Shown here: one piece after another, positions 35,862 to 45,610 of the stretch | Numbering within the stretch: the first letter of the stretch is position 1 | Layout: each line of letters opens with the position of its first letter | Assembly: GCF_001718835.1 (NCBI RefSeq) | Contig: NZ_CP013444.1 | Coordinates: forward strand, 1,674,001 to 1,738,000 | Source of the DNA: Burkholderia cepacia | GTDB lineage: Bacteria > Pseudomonadota > Gammaproteobacteria > Burkholderiales > Burkholderiaceae | Length of the DNA stretch: 64,000 nucleotides | Direction of reading: 5' to 3' | Program-made: the position numbers and the translations under genes | Notes under the pieces: model-generated | Told to the model about the DNA's origin: nothing | Seen by the model: the letters and a program-made list of their open reading frames with translations, nothing else | Databases searched by the model: none

Positions 35862-36506
35862 CGGTCGAACTTTACGGGCACCCGTTCGCGTCGTTCGTCT
35901 GGAAACCGCTGATCGCGCTCTACGAGCGCGAGGTGGCCTTCACGTTCCGGATCGTCGATCCCGATCATCCGGACAACCAGGCGCGCATGGCGGCGCTCTC
36001 GCCCACTGGGCAATTTCCGGCGCTGGTCGACGGGGACACGGCGATCACGCAGAGCAACGCCGTGATCGAGTATCTCGACCTGTTTCATGGCAACGGCGGG
36101 CCGATGGTGCCGGCGGACCCGCGCGAGGCGCTGGACGCGCGGATGATGGCCGACGTGTTCGACGATTACGTCAACGCGCCGATGCAGCGAATCGTCGGCG
36201 ACGCGTTGCGCGCGGAAGACGAGCGGGACCCGCGCGGCGTTGCCGACGCGCATGCGCTGCTCGATCGCAGCTACGCATGGCTGGACGCGCGTCTGCGGGC
36301 GAAGGAATGGGCCGCGTGCGGCCGCTTCACGATTGCGGATTGCGCCGCCGCGCCGGCGCTGTTCTATGCGGACTGGGTTCATCCGATTGCGGAGCGTCAT
36401 GCCGCGCTCGCCGCATACCGGGCGCGGCTGCTGTCCCGCCCGCGTCGTCGACGAGGCGCGGCCGTATCGGCGCTTCTTCCCGTTGGGCGCGCCCGAGCGC
36501 GACTAG
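35858..36506 (+). pseudogene. Glutathione S-transferase with C-terminal frameshift
   Basis: Starting at ATG 35858 the frame reads a good GST: MTVELYGHPFASFVWKPLIA, SPTGQFPALVDGDTAITQSN, AVIEYLDLFHGNGGPMVP and FTIADCAAAPALFYADWVHP. At about 36440 it shifts: the expected ending ARVVDEARPYRRFFPLGAPE is encoded in another frame that stops at 36506. The original frame instead runs on with Arg/Ala-rich sequence to 36664. The break removes only the last 20 residues or so, so a partly functional protein with a foreign tail is possible. A sequencing error cannot be excluded. Confidence 0.75.
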
Positions 36507-36553
36507 CCGGGCGGCGGCGAACCGTGTCTTGCCTCGACTTGAAAGGAGCGCGC

Positions 36554-36664
36554 ATGGCCGTGACCTTGCGTCCCGCGATCGGAAGCCAATGGCGTCGGCT
36601 GGCTCGACCAGCAGTATGTCTGCCCTGCGCCGCAGAGTCGGGTTGTCAATCCGAAATGATATAA
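36554..36664 (+). CDS. Possible 36-residue ORF with strong ribosome-binding site
   Basis: AAAGGAG sits seven bases before ATG 36554 and the frame ends in a TAA inside the Zur box. The peptide begins MAVTLRPAIGSQWRRLARPA and contains three cysteines near its end. It is not recognised and may be the truncated start of a lost gene rather than a functional small protein. The unusually good initiation signal is the reason for listing it. Confidence 0.3.
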   Translation: MAVTLRPAIGSQWRRLARPAVCLPCAAESGCQSEMI

Positions 36665-36675
36665 CATATCATTTC
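36653..36675. promoter_or_regulatory. Zur box
   Basis: A perfect 23 bp palindrome: GAAATGATAT, AAC, ATATCATTTC. It matches the proteobacterial Zur pattern (GAAATG...CATTTC with AT-rich centre). A weaker related site with GATGCAATAA/ATATCGTATC arms lies at 36758-36778, nearer the receptor gene. Zinc-loaded Zur would repress the downstream TonB receptor, which identifies it as a zinc transporter. Confidence 0.85.
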
Positions 36676-36828
36676 GCCTGCGTGACGCCTGCCGGGCTGC
36701 CTGACCGACCGGGCAGGCGCCGTCGCATCTCGCTTCGGCGGGTCATTGCGCGCAGTAGATGCAATAATATATCGTATCCGATGTGCGCGCACCGACTTCC
36801 GCTTGCCTCAATCCGACACACATCGACC

Positions 36829-38910
36829 ATGCGCGACCTCCCTCGTCTACCGCTTCGCCCGCTCTCCCCGCTTTCCCTGATGCTGCTCGCCGGCTTGGCC
36901 CACGGCCAGGCCGATACGCGGCCCGCAGCGCCCGGCCAGTCCGGCGATCGCCCGCTCGCGCCGATCTTCGTGACCGCGAACCCGCTCGGCGACACCGACC
37001 TGATCTCGCCGACCGCGCAACTGTCCGGCGACGCGCTGACGCGCCGCCAGGCCGATTCGCTCGGCGAGACGCTGAACGGGTTGCCCGGCGTGTCGACCAC
37101 CACCTACGGGCCGATGGTCGGCCGCCCGATCATCCGCGGGATGGACGGCGACCGGATCCGGCTGCTGCAGAACGGCGTCGCGGCGTACGACGCGTCGTCG
37201 CTGTCTTACGACCACGCGGTGCCGCAGGATCCGCTGTCGATCGAGCGCGTCGAGATCGTGCGCGGGCCGGCCGCGCTGCTGTACGGCGGCAACGCGGTCG
37301 GCGGCGTCGTCAACACGATCGACAACCGGATTCCGCGCGAGGCGATCGAAGGCGTGACGGGCGCGCTCGACGCGCGCTACGGCGGCGCCAATTCGGTGCG
37401 CGCGGGCGCCGCGCAGGTCGAAGGCGGCAACGGCCGCTTCGCATTCCATGTCGATGCGTTCGACCGCGAAACGAGCAAGCTGCGGATTCCCGGCTACGCG
37501 CGCAGCGACGCACAGCGCGCGCTCGACGGTCCGGACCGGCCGCAGCCCTACGGCAACGTGCCGAACAGCGACGGCCGCGTGCATGGCGGCGCGGTCGGCG
37601 CGTCGTACACGTGGGCCGACGGTTTCGCGGGCCTGTCGTACAGCGGCTACGAGTCGAACTACGGCTCCGTCGCCGAGGACGACGTGCGCCTGCGGATGCG
37701 CCAGGAACGGCTCGCGCTCGCCTCCGAGATACGCAACCTGAGCGGCCCGTTCACGAAGCTGAAGTTCGACTTCGCGTACACCGACTATCGCCACAAGGAA
37801 GTCGACAACGGCGAGACGGCCACCACCTTCCGCAACCGCGGCTACGAGGCGCGCATCGAGGCGCGGCATCGCAGGATCGGCCCGTTCGAAGGCGCGATCG
37901 GCGTGCAGTTCGGCCAGAACCGCTTCTCCGCGCTCGGCGACGAAACGCTCGTGCCGAGCACGCGCACGACGAGCGTCGCGCTGTTCGGGCTCGAGGAATG
38001 GAAGGTGTCGGACGCGCTGAAGCTGAGCGTCGGCGGCCGCTACGAGCACGTCAAGCTGCAGCCCGATCCGGCCGGCGTCGAGAAGTTCGCGGCAGCGCAG
38101 CCGCGCGAATTCAATGCCGGCAGCCTGTCGGCCGGCGCGCTGTTCTCGCTGACGCCCGTATGGTCGGTGGCGGCCAACGTCGCGTACACCGAACGCGCGC
38201 CGACCTTCTACGAGCTGTATTCGAACGGCCCGCACGATGCGACCGGCCAGTTCCTGATCGGCAACCCGAACGCGTCGAAGGAAAAGGCCGTGTCGACCGA
38301 CCTGTCGCTGCGCTACGCGAGCGGCCCGAATCGCGGCAGCGTCGGCGTGTTCTACAACCGCTTCTCGAACTACCTGACCGAGTACAACACGGGCCGCATC
38401 GTCGACAGCGACGGCGACCCGGTCGCGCCGGGCACGGACGGCGCGCTGTCCGAGGCGATCTACCGTGGCGTGCGCGCCGAGTTCTACGGCATCGAGCTGG
38501 ACGGCAAGTGGCGCGCGTTCGCGCGGCGCGGCCATACGGTCGACCTGGAGCTGACGGCCGACTACACGCACGCACGCAACGTCGACACGGGCCAGCCGCT
38601 GCCGCGCATCGCGCCGCTGCGCGCGACGCTCGCGGCCGACTACGGCTACGGCCCGTTCGGCGCACGCGCGCAGGTTACGCATGCGTGGTCGCAGCATCGC
38701 GTGCCCGACAACGACTTTTCGACGGACGGCTACACGTCGCTCGGCGTGATGCTGACCTACAAGTTCCGCGTCGGTGCGACGCACTGGCTCGCGTACCTGC
38801 GCGGCGACAACCTGACGAACCAGGAAATCCGCTATTCGACCTCGGTCGTGCGCGGTTTCGCGCCGGAAGGCGGCCGCAGCGTGATGGCCGGGTTGCGCAC
38901 CACGTTCTGA
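36829..38910 (+). CDS. znuD: Zinc-regulated TonB-dependent receptor, ZnuD type
   Basis: A 693-residue outer-membrane receptor. ATG 36829 gives a signal peptide ending near AHGQA; ATG 36781 is an alternative. The plug domain contains PIFVTANPLGDTDLI, SLGETLNGLPGVSTTTYGPM, GRPIIRGMDGDRIRLLQNGV and IVRGPAALLYGGNAVGGVVN. The barrel ends with GFAPEGGRSVMAGLRTTF, terminal Phe as required for insertion. The receptor class resembles Neisseria ZnuD in length and plug sequence. The perfect Zur palindrome upstream supports zinc (or zincophore) uptake. No periplasmic zinc permease is in the window. Confidence 0.85.
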   Translation: MRDLPRLPLRPLSPLSLMLLAGLAHGQADTRPAAPGQSGDRPLAPIFVTANPLGDTDLISPTAQLSGDALTRRQADSLGETLNGLPGVSTTTYGPMVGRPIIRGMDGDRIRLLQNGVAAYDASSLSYDHAVPQDPLSIERVEIVRGPAALLYGGNAVGGVVNTIDNRIPREAIEGVTGALDARYGGANSVRAGAAQVEGGNGRFAFHVDAFDRETSKLRIPGYARSDAQRALDGPDRPQPYGNVPNSDGRVHGGAVGASYTWADGFAGLSYSGYESNYGSVAEDDVRLRMRQERLALASEIRNLSGPFTKLKFDFAYTDYRHKEVDNGETATTFRNRGYEARIEARHRRIGPFEGAIGVQFGQNRFSALGDETLVPSTRTTSVALFGLEEWKVSDALKLSVGGRYEHVKLQPDPAGVEKFAAAQPREFNAGSLSAGALFSLTPVWSVAANVAYTERAPTFYELYSNGPHDATGQFLIGNPNASKEKAVSTDLSLRYASGPNRGSVGVFYNRFSNYLTEYNTGRIVDSDGDPVAPGTDGALSEAIYRGVRAEFYGIELDGKWRAFARRGHTVDLELTADYTHARNVDTGQPLPRIAPLRATLAADYGYGPFGARAQVTHAWSQHRVPDNDFSTDGYTSLGVMLTYKFRVGATHWLAYLRGDNLTNQEIRYSTSVVRGFAPEGGRSVMAGLRTTF

Positions 38911-38911
38911 C

Positions 38912-39433
38912 GTCACGGCGGTCGACGTCGCGCGCACGGTCGCGAACGGCGATCTCGGCAGCCGCATCCACGTCAGCGGCAACGACGAGACGCGCTGCGT
39001 ACGACGAACGGGCGGCTGATCGACAGACGGCTCGTCGAAGATCGCCGACATCACGGGCATCATCGAAGGCATCGCGTTCCAGACCAACATCCTCGCGCTG
39101 AATGCGGCCGTCGAAGCCGCGCGGGCGGGCGAACAGGGCCGCGGCTTCGCGGTCGTGGCGAGCGAGGTGCGCAGTCTCGCGCAACGCTCGTCAAGCGCGG
39201 CAAAGGAAATCAAGGAACTGATCACCGCGTCGGTACAGACGATTCGCGACGGCTCGACGCTCGCCGGCGAAGCCGGCAAGACGATGTCGGACGTCACGCA
39301 GGCCGTCGCGCGCGTGACGGACATCATGGGCGAGATCGCGGCCGCGTCCGCCGGCGTGCCCGTTACGTCGGACGAACGACGTGTCGCAAGGAGAATCTTT
39401 GCGCACGGCGTACACGTAAACGCGCCTGCGTAG
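38912..39433 (+). pseudogene. Remnant of a methyl-accepting chemotaxis protein
   Basis: Two pieces of one frame survive. At 38912-39016 a HAMP-like piece reads VTAVDVARTVANGDLGSRI and ends in TGA. From about 39030 the highly conserved signalling tip follows: IADITGIIEGIAFQTNILAL, NAAVEAARAGEQGRGFAVVA, SEVRSLAQRSSSAAKEI and TDIMGEIAAAS. The sensor, most of the coiled coil, and the C-terminal methylation helix are gone; after about 39357 the reading is unrelated. Intact chemoreceptors have more than 500 residues. Deletions on both sides make function impossible. Confidence 0.88.
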
Positions 39434-39534
39434 AAGCCTCGCGTTTCGCAAACCCCTTGCGCATGGACTGTCACGCGCCCTTTCGCCGTTCATGTCGCGC
39501 TGCATGCATTCGTCCTACCGTGGACGAATTGCGT

Positions 39535-39548
39535 TTGATCAAAATCAA
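39535..39548. promoter_or_regulatory. FNR/ANR box before class II ribonucleotide reductase
   Basis: TTGAT-CAAA-ATCAA is a perfect match to the FNR/ANR consensus TTGAT-N4-ATCAA. It is centred about 57 bases before the nrdJ ATG at 39599. This agrees with activation from about -41.5 of a start site near 39583. It predicts induction at low oxygen. Confidence 0.85.
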
Positions 39549-39598
39549 TCTCCGCGCGCTTCATAAAGTGTCCTCATTGCCGGAACGAAAGCGCCGCC

Positions 39599-41383
39599 AT
39601 GGACGAACAACCGCTATCCGCCGCCGTGCTCGCCGATCGCTATGCGCGCGCCGGCGAGACGACGCGCGCGGCGATTTTCCGGCGGGTCGCGCATGCGCTC
39701 GCGCTCGCCGAGCCGATGGCGTCGCGCGCGCGCGTCGAGCAGCTGTTCTATCGCAACATGCAGCGCGGCGCGATCGGCGCCGGCCGCATCATGGCCAACG
39801 CGGGCACCGGCGCGGAAGGGACGATGGTCAACTGCTTCGTGCATCCGGTCGCGATGCCCGGCGTCGCCTCGCTCGCCGCCGTGCATGCGGCGCTCGCGCA
39901 GGCGCTCGACGACGCGCGGCTCACGCTGCTGATGGGCGGCGGGATCGGCTACGATTTTTCCCCGCTGCCGCCGGCCACGGCCTATGAGCGGCGCGGCGCC
40001 GATACGCCGGACGTCTGCGCGGCGATCGACCGCTTCGACATCGTGTGCCGCGCGCTGCCTTACGCGGGCCCGCGCCGCGGCGCGCAGATGGGCGTCCTGC
40101 GCTGCGATCATCCCGACATCGTCGAATTCGTCGAAGCAAAGCATGGCCGGCGGCGCTGGCCGACCTTCAACCTGTCGGTCGGCATCACGGACGCGTTCAT
40201 GGAAGCGGTCGCCGGCAACCTGCCGTGGACGTTGCGGCACCGCGTGCCGCCCTGCTCGCCCGACTGCACGCAGACCGCGCTGCCGGACGGCAGCTGGACC
40301 TACGCGACGGTGCCCGCGCGTGCGCTGTGGCATGTGATCGTCAACGAAGCGCGCGACAGCTCCGAGCCGCGGCTGCTGTTTCTCGACACGATCGACGCGG
40401 CCGATTCGCTGCGCGCGCGCGAGCGCATCGATGCGACGGACCCATGCAGCGAGCAGCCTTTGCCCGCGTACGGCAGCTGCGTGCTCGGGCCGATCGACCT
40501 GTCGCGGTTCGTGCACCATCCGTTCGGCATCGGCGGCGAGCCGCAATTCGATTTCGTGGCGTTCGCCGACGCGGTGCGCGTGCAGGTGCGATTGCTCGAC
40601 AACGCGATCGACCTGACCGTGTGGCCGCTCGCCGCGCATGCGCGCGAAGCGCATGAGAAACGGCGCATCGGCGTCGGCGTGACGGGGCTCGCCGATGCGC
40701 TGACGATGCTGCGCCTGCGCTACGACTGCGGCGCCGCGCGCATGGTCGCGCGCGAGATCGCGCTGACGATGCGCGAGCACGCGTTTGCCGCATCGGCCGC
40801 GCTGGCCGCCGAGCGCGGCGCGTTTCCCGCCTACGACGCCGCCGACTATCTCGACGGCGCCGCGCATCGCGCGCCGCTGCCGGTCACCGTGCGCGAGACG
40901 ATCGCGCGTCACGGGCTGCGCAACAGTCATCTGCTGTCGTTCGCGCCGGCCGGCAGCGTGAGTCTCGCGTTCTGCGACAACTGCTCGAACGGCATCGAGC
41001 CCGCGATCGACTGGGTCGAGCGCCGCGAAGTGCGCACCGGCGACAACCACCTGCATGCGATTCGTGCGGAGAATCACGCGTACCGGCTGTTTCGTCAGCT
41101 GCATGGCGAGCACGCGCCGCTGCCCGACTATTTCGTGAAGGCGGCGGACATCGCGCCGGCCGATCACGTGTCGATGCTCGCCGCGCTGCAGCCCTGCGTC
41201 GACGCGGCGATCTCGAAAACGGTCAACGTCGATCGGCGCTGCTCGCTCGCGCAAATCGACGCGCTGTTCTTCGCGGCGTGGCGCGAACGCCTGAAAAGCA
41301 TCAGGATCTTCCGCCCCGATCCGACGTTCCCGTCGGTGTTCCCCGGCGGCGCGTTCGGGCAGACGGATGCGCATCCGTGCTGA
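39599..41383 (+). CDS. nrdJ: Class II (B12-dependent) ribonucleotide reductase
   Basis: A 594-residue protein: FYRNMQRGAIGAGRIMANAG, the first redox cysteine in GTMVNCFVHP, GIGYDFSPLPPA, the radical cysteine region DPCSEQPLPAYGSCVLG, GVGVTGLADALTML, and APAGSVSLAFCDNCSNGIEP. It makes deoxyribonucleotides with adenosylcobalamin and without oxygen. It lacks an N-terminal ATP cone and ends soon after FRPDPTFPSVFPGG, so it is shorter than many NrdJ proteins (700 or more residues). The motif is PCSEQ rather than the common PCGEQ. The FNR box upstream fits a low-oxygen role. Confidence 0.9.
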   Translation: MDEQPLSAAVLADRYARAGETTRAAIFRRVAHALALAEPMASRARVEQLFYRNMQRGAIGAGRIMANAGTGAEGTMVNCFVHPVAMPGVASLAAVHAALAQALDDARLTLLMGGGIGYDFSPLPPATAYERRGADTPDVCAAIDRFDIVCRALPYAGPRRGAQMGVLRCDHPDIVEFVEAKHGRRRWPTFNLSVGITDAFMEAVAGNLPWTLRHRVPPCSPDCTQTALPDGSWTYATVPARALWHVIVNEARDSSEPRLLFLDTIDAADSLRARERIDATDPCSEQPLPAYGSCVLGPIDLSRFVHHPFGIGGEPQFDFVAFADAVRVQVRLLDNAIDLTVWPLAAHAREAHEKRRIGVGVTGLADALTMLRLRYDCGAARMVAREIALTMREHAFAASAALAAERGAFPAYDAADYLDGAAHRAPLPVTVRETIARHGLRNSHLLSFAPAGSVSLAFCDNCSNGIEPAIDWVERREVRTGDNHLHAIRAENHAYRLFRQLHGEHAPLPDYFVKAADIAPADHVSMLAALQPCVDAAISKTVNVDRRCSLAQIDALFFAAWRERLKSIRIFRPDPTFPSVFPGGAFGQTDAHPC

Positions 41384-41592
41384 CGCCGCGCGCCGCACCG
41401 GCGTACATGCAGACTTTTAAAACCGATGAATGCCGAGTATCCTAAAAAAAGCACCTCCGGCCGGGCGACGAGTCGCATCCCTCGACACCAGCCCGGCCGA
41501 CGCGGCCCCATCGCGCGCATCGAGCCGATGGCGGCGGTTGTCGCGCGCCGTGGCCGCACAGGCATGTTCCCCATCATTCGTCAGGAGAGCTG

Positions 41593-42997
41593 GTGAGCCG
41601 ACTCGTCGTCGTATCCAATCGCATTGCAGATCCCCGTAAAGCCGCGGCCGGCGGGCTCGCCGTCGCCGTGAAAGACAGCCTGCAGGAATCCGGCGGCGTG
41701 TGGTTCGGCTGGAGCGGGAGGCTGCGCGGCGGCGACGACCAACCCGCGCGGCGACGACGTGCAGATCCAGAACGTCGGCGGCATCCAGCTCGCGACGATC
41801 GATCTCGACCCGCAGGATTACGACGCGTACTACCTCGGTTATTCGAACAACGTGCTGTGGCCGGTGTTTCACTACCGGCTCGATCTCGCGCAGTTCGACC
41901 GTCGCTTCGCCGACGGCTACCGGCGCGTGAACCAGTTCTTTGCGCGCAAGCTCCACCCGCTGCTGCGCGCCGACGACGTCGTGTGGGTCCACGACTACCA
42001 GCTGATTCCGCTCGCCGCCGAGCTGCGCGCGATGGGCTGTACGAATCCGATCGGTTTCTTCCTGCACATCCCGATGCCGCCCCCGCCGATCATGGCCGCG
42101 ATCCCGGAACACGAATGGCTGATGCGCTCGCTGTTCGCCTACGATCTCGTCGGCTTCCAGACCGAGTCGGATCTGCTCCACTTCGAGCACTACGTCGAAG
42201 CGGAAGCCGGCGCCGCGCGGCTGCCCGACGGCCGCCTGCGCGCGTTCGGCCGCACGCTGTCGGCCGGCGCATTCCCGATCGGCATCAACGTCGACGAGTT
42301 CGAATCGCTCGCGCGCGATCGCGACGGGCTCGACATGTTCGAACGGATGCGCGACGAGTATTCGCGCCGTCAGCTCCTGGTCGGCGTCGACCGGCTCGAC
42401 TACACGAAGGGGCTGCCGCAGCGCGTGCACGCGTTCCGCCAGCTGCTCGAGCAATATCCGGAGAACCGCAACCGCGCGACGCTGATCCAGATCGCCGCGC
42501 CGAGTCGCGAGGATCTCGGCGCGTACGACGACCTGCGGCGCGAGATGGACAGCCTGTGCGGCGCGATCAACGGCGACTACGGCGAACTCGAGTGGATGCC
42601 GATGCGCTACATTCACCGCACCGTCGCGCGCAAGCGCTTGCCGGGCCTCTATCGCGCGAGCCGCGTCGCGCTCGTCACGCCGCTGCGCGACGGGATGAAC
42701 CTCGTCGCGAAGGAATTTCTCGCCGCGCAGGACGCGGCCGATCCGGGCGTGCTCGTGCTGTCGCGTTTTGCCGGCGCGGCCGAGCAGCTGAAGTCGGCGC
42801 TGCTGGTCAATCCGTACGACACGCAAGGCACCGCGCAGGCGATCCAGCGCGCGCTCGCGATGCCGCTCGAAGAGCGCCGCCAGCGTCATGCGGCGCTGAT
42901 GGCGATCGTCCGCAAGACCGACGTGCACTGGTGGCGCACGCGCTTTCTCGACGCGCTCGCCGAAGCGGCGGAAGTCGCGGCCGCGGCCCAGCCGTGA
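41593..42997 (+). pseudogene. otsA: Trehalose-6-phosphate synthase broken by a +1 frameshift
   Basis: GTG 41593 (AGGAG upstream) starts a good OtsA N-terminus: SRLVVVSNRIADPRKAAAGG and GGVWFGWSGRL. At about 41727 the frame changes; removing one base restores AAATTNPRGDDVQIQNVGG and the remaining 410 residues, including WVHDYQLIPLAAELR, GFFLHIPMPPPPI, VGVDRLDYTKGLPQR and PLRDGMNLVAKEFLAAQ. All catalytic regions are present, so one inserted base is the only lesion. Either a real recent mutation or a sequencing error. Intact OtsA transfers glucose from UDP-glucose to glucose-6-phosphate. Confidence 0.85.
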
Positions 42998-43028
42998 TGC
43001 GACCGCATGCCGTGCGGCATGTCCGACG

Positions 43029-43496
43029 TTACAGGCTCGTCTGCACGTCCGCGAGCGCCGCGCCGCTCACATCGCACAGGTCGACCGACACCGGAATGCC
43101 TTCGCGCAGGCTCTCCGTCAGCACGCAATACGCATCGAACTGATCGAGCACGCGTGTCGCCGCCGCGAGGTCGGCCCACGTCCTGCCGATCGTCAACTGC
43201 ACCGCCATCGAGCCGACCCGCACGCGCCCGGTTTCGTTCTGCACCATGTCGACATCGATGTGTGCGGCGATCGGCTGCGGATCGACATGCTGCTTTTCCA
43301 GCGCGAACAGCAGGCTCGCCGCGAGGCAGGTCGCGACCGCCGCGGCCAGCAGGCGGATCGGGTTCGGCCCGCGGCCTTCGCCGAGCGGCGGCGGCTCGTC
43401 GGTCAGCATCACGGGCAGGTCCGTGCCGGTAAACCGGACCTCGAAATGGAAGCGTTCGCGTTGCGCGACGTCGACCGACACACGCTCTTCGCTCAT
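43029..43496 (-). CDS. OsmC family protein
   Basis: A 155-residue protein started at ATG 43496 with GGAG eight bases upstream. The OsmC/Ohr fold shows RFTGTDLPVMLTDEPPPLGE, GPNPIRLLAAAVATCLAASL (first redox cysteine) and the second cysteine in LDQFDAYCVLTESLREG. OsmC proteins reduce organic hydroperoxides as dimers. It lies between trehalose synthesis and an FtsH paralogue, which fits a stress-response block. Confidence 0.88.
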   Translation of the reverse strand: MSEERVSVDVAQRERFHFEVRFTGTDLPVMLTDEPPPLGEGRGPNPIRLLAAAVATCLAASLLFALEKQHVDPQPIAAHIDVDMVQNETGRVRVGSMAVQLTIGRTWADLAAATRVLDQFDAYCVLTESLREGIPVSVDLCDVSGAALADVQTSL

Positions 43497-43604
43497 GGCG
43501 ACTCCGTCGAAATCGTAAGGATCGGCGCGCCGCTCGCGCCGGATGCCGACGAGCGCCCTGACGGGCGATCGGCGCATTCCGGCGTCGGACCGGCGCGCCG
43601 ACGG

Positions 43605-45570
43605 TCAATGATCGGGTTTATGCGGCGCGCCGTACGTCATGAAATCGTGCACGTCGGCGGTCGCGTCACCGGGGCCGTTCGCGGCGCCCGGTTCCGCTTC
43701 GGCGCCGGGCGCCGTGCGCGGCGGCGTGGCGTCGGGCGGTGCGATCAGCGCCTGCAGCGCTTCGCGCTCGAGCACCTCGGATTGCAGCAGGCGCCGCGCG
43801 ATCCGCTCGAGCGCGTCGCGATGCTCGCCGAGCGTCGCCGCGACCCGCGCGTGCGCGTCGGCGAGCAGCGCGCGCACCTCGTCGTCGATCATCCGCGCGG
43901 TGTGCTCGCTGCAGCGCCCGTCGCCCGCATGCCATGCGCCGGGCATGCCCTGGCGCGCGTCGCCGTCGTCGAACGTCGCGAGCCCGATCTTCTCGCTCAT
44001 CCCGTACTGCATGACCATGTGCCGCGCCATCGCGGTCGCGCGTTCGAGATCGTTCTGCGCGCCCGTCGACACGTCGCCGAACACGAGCTCCTCGGCGACG
44101 CGCCCGCCGAGCAGCGCGTCGAGCCGGTCGAGCAGCTCGCTCTTGCGCAGCACGTAGCGATCCTCGGTCGGCACCTGCTGCGTGTAGCCGAGCGCCGCGA
44201 CGCCGCGCGGGATGATCGACACCTTCTTCACCGGATCGCAATGCGCGCGGCTTTGCGCGACGAGCGCATGCCCGGCCTCGTGATACGCGATGGTCAGCTT
44301 CTCCTGCTCGTTCATCACGCGGCTCTTGCGCTCCATGCCCGTCATCGCGCGATCGATCGCCTCGTCGAAGTCGGCCATCCCGATCGCCGGCTTGCCGAGT
44401 TCGGCCGCATGCAGCGCGGCCTCGTTGACGACGTTCGCGAGATCCGCGCCGACGAAGCCCGGCGTGCGCGATGCAAGCTCGCCGAGATCGACGTCGGCCG
44501 CGAGCTTCACGCGCTTCACGTGCACGCCGAGGATCTGCCTGCGGCCGTTCAGGTCGGGCCGGTCGATCGCGATGTGGCGATCGAAGCGGCCCGGCCGCAG
44601 CAACGCGGGATCGAGGATCTCCGGCCGGTTGGTCGCGGCCATGATGATCACGCCGGAATTGGCCTGGAAGCCGTCCATCTCGACGAGCAGCTGGTTGAGC
44701 GTCTGCTCGCGCTCGTCGTTGCCCGACATCAGGCCGACGCCGCGCACCTTGCCGAGCGCATCGAGCTCGTCGACGAACACGATGCACGGCGCCTTCTGCT
44801 GCGCCTGCTCGAACAGGTCGCGCACGCGCGCCGCGCCGACGCCGACGAACATCTCGACGAATGCCGAGCCGCTGATCGAGAAGAACGGCACGGCCGCCTC
44901 GCCGGCCACCGCGCGCGCGAGCAGCGTCTTGCCGGTGCCCGGCGCGCCGACGATCAGCACGCCCTTCGGGATCTTGCCGCCGAGCCGCTGGTAGCGTTCG
45001 GGGTTGCGCAGGAACGCGACGAGCTGCTGCAGTTCGGCCTTCGCCTCGTCGATGCCCGCGATGTCGTCGAACGTGATGCCGGTTTCCTGCTGCACGTACA
45101 CGCGCGCCTGGCTCTTGCCCATGCCGCTGAAATCCTGCAGCCCGCCGCGCTTGCGCAGCATCATGTTCCAGATGAACACGAAGCACGAGCGGCAGCAGCC
45201 ACGAGGCAAGCGATGCGATCCAGCTCGTGTCGGGCGCGCCGTGATAGCGGATGCCGGCCTCGGTCAGCGTGTCGGTCAGGCGTTCGTCGCTCACGCGGTT
45301 GGTCGTGAACCGCCACGGCGCACCGGCCTGCTGCACGGCCGAGGCTTCGGACGCCGGCAGCATCGCGCCGGCCTGCGGCATCTTCAGCGTGCCCGAGATC
45401 GACGCCTGGCCGATTTCGAGATCGTCGACGAGCCGCGCGGCGACGAGCCGGTGGAAGTCGCTGTACGCGATCGACGCCGACGACGGGTGCAGCATCAGCA
45501 ACTGCGCGGCGAACAGGATGAAGAATCCGATCGCGATCAGCAGGCCGGGATAGTCGAATTTCCTGTCCAT
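43605..45570 (-). pseudogene. ftsH: FtsH-type membrane AAA+ metalloprotease broken by a frameshift
   Basis: The first frame starts at ATG 45570 with MDRKFDYPGLLIAIGFFILF and a periplasmic domain, then enters the second membrane segment ASLASWLLPLVL. At about 45181-45190 it shifts; the expected continuation VFIWNMMLRKRGGLQDFSGM is in another frame running to 43605. That part has Walker A GAPGTGKT, Walker B IVFVDELDALGK, the second region of homology ALLRPGRFDRHI and zinc motif HEAGH. A two-base deletion or one-base insertion explains it. It is a divergent FtsH paralogue, not the housekeeping copy. The downstream part may still be translated from an internal start but would lack the first membrane anchor. 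Confidence 0.83.
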
Positions 45571-45610
45571 GGCATCGGGCCGGCCGCGCGTGCGCGGCGT
45601 GTCGTTTCTC

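Noticed and set aside
36847..39474. 875-codon minus-strand open frame
   Set aside because: Antisense of the TonB receptor and chemoreceptor remnant, Arg/Ala/Val-rich without domains.
41759..42997. A complete shorter OtsA beginning at GTG 41759
   Set aside because: It begins inside the conserved fold (QIQNVGG) without a ribosome-binding site and lacks the N-terminal substrate loop, so it is the downstream half of a frameshifted gene.
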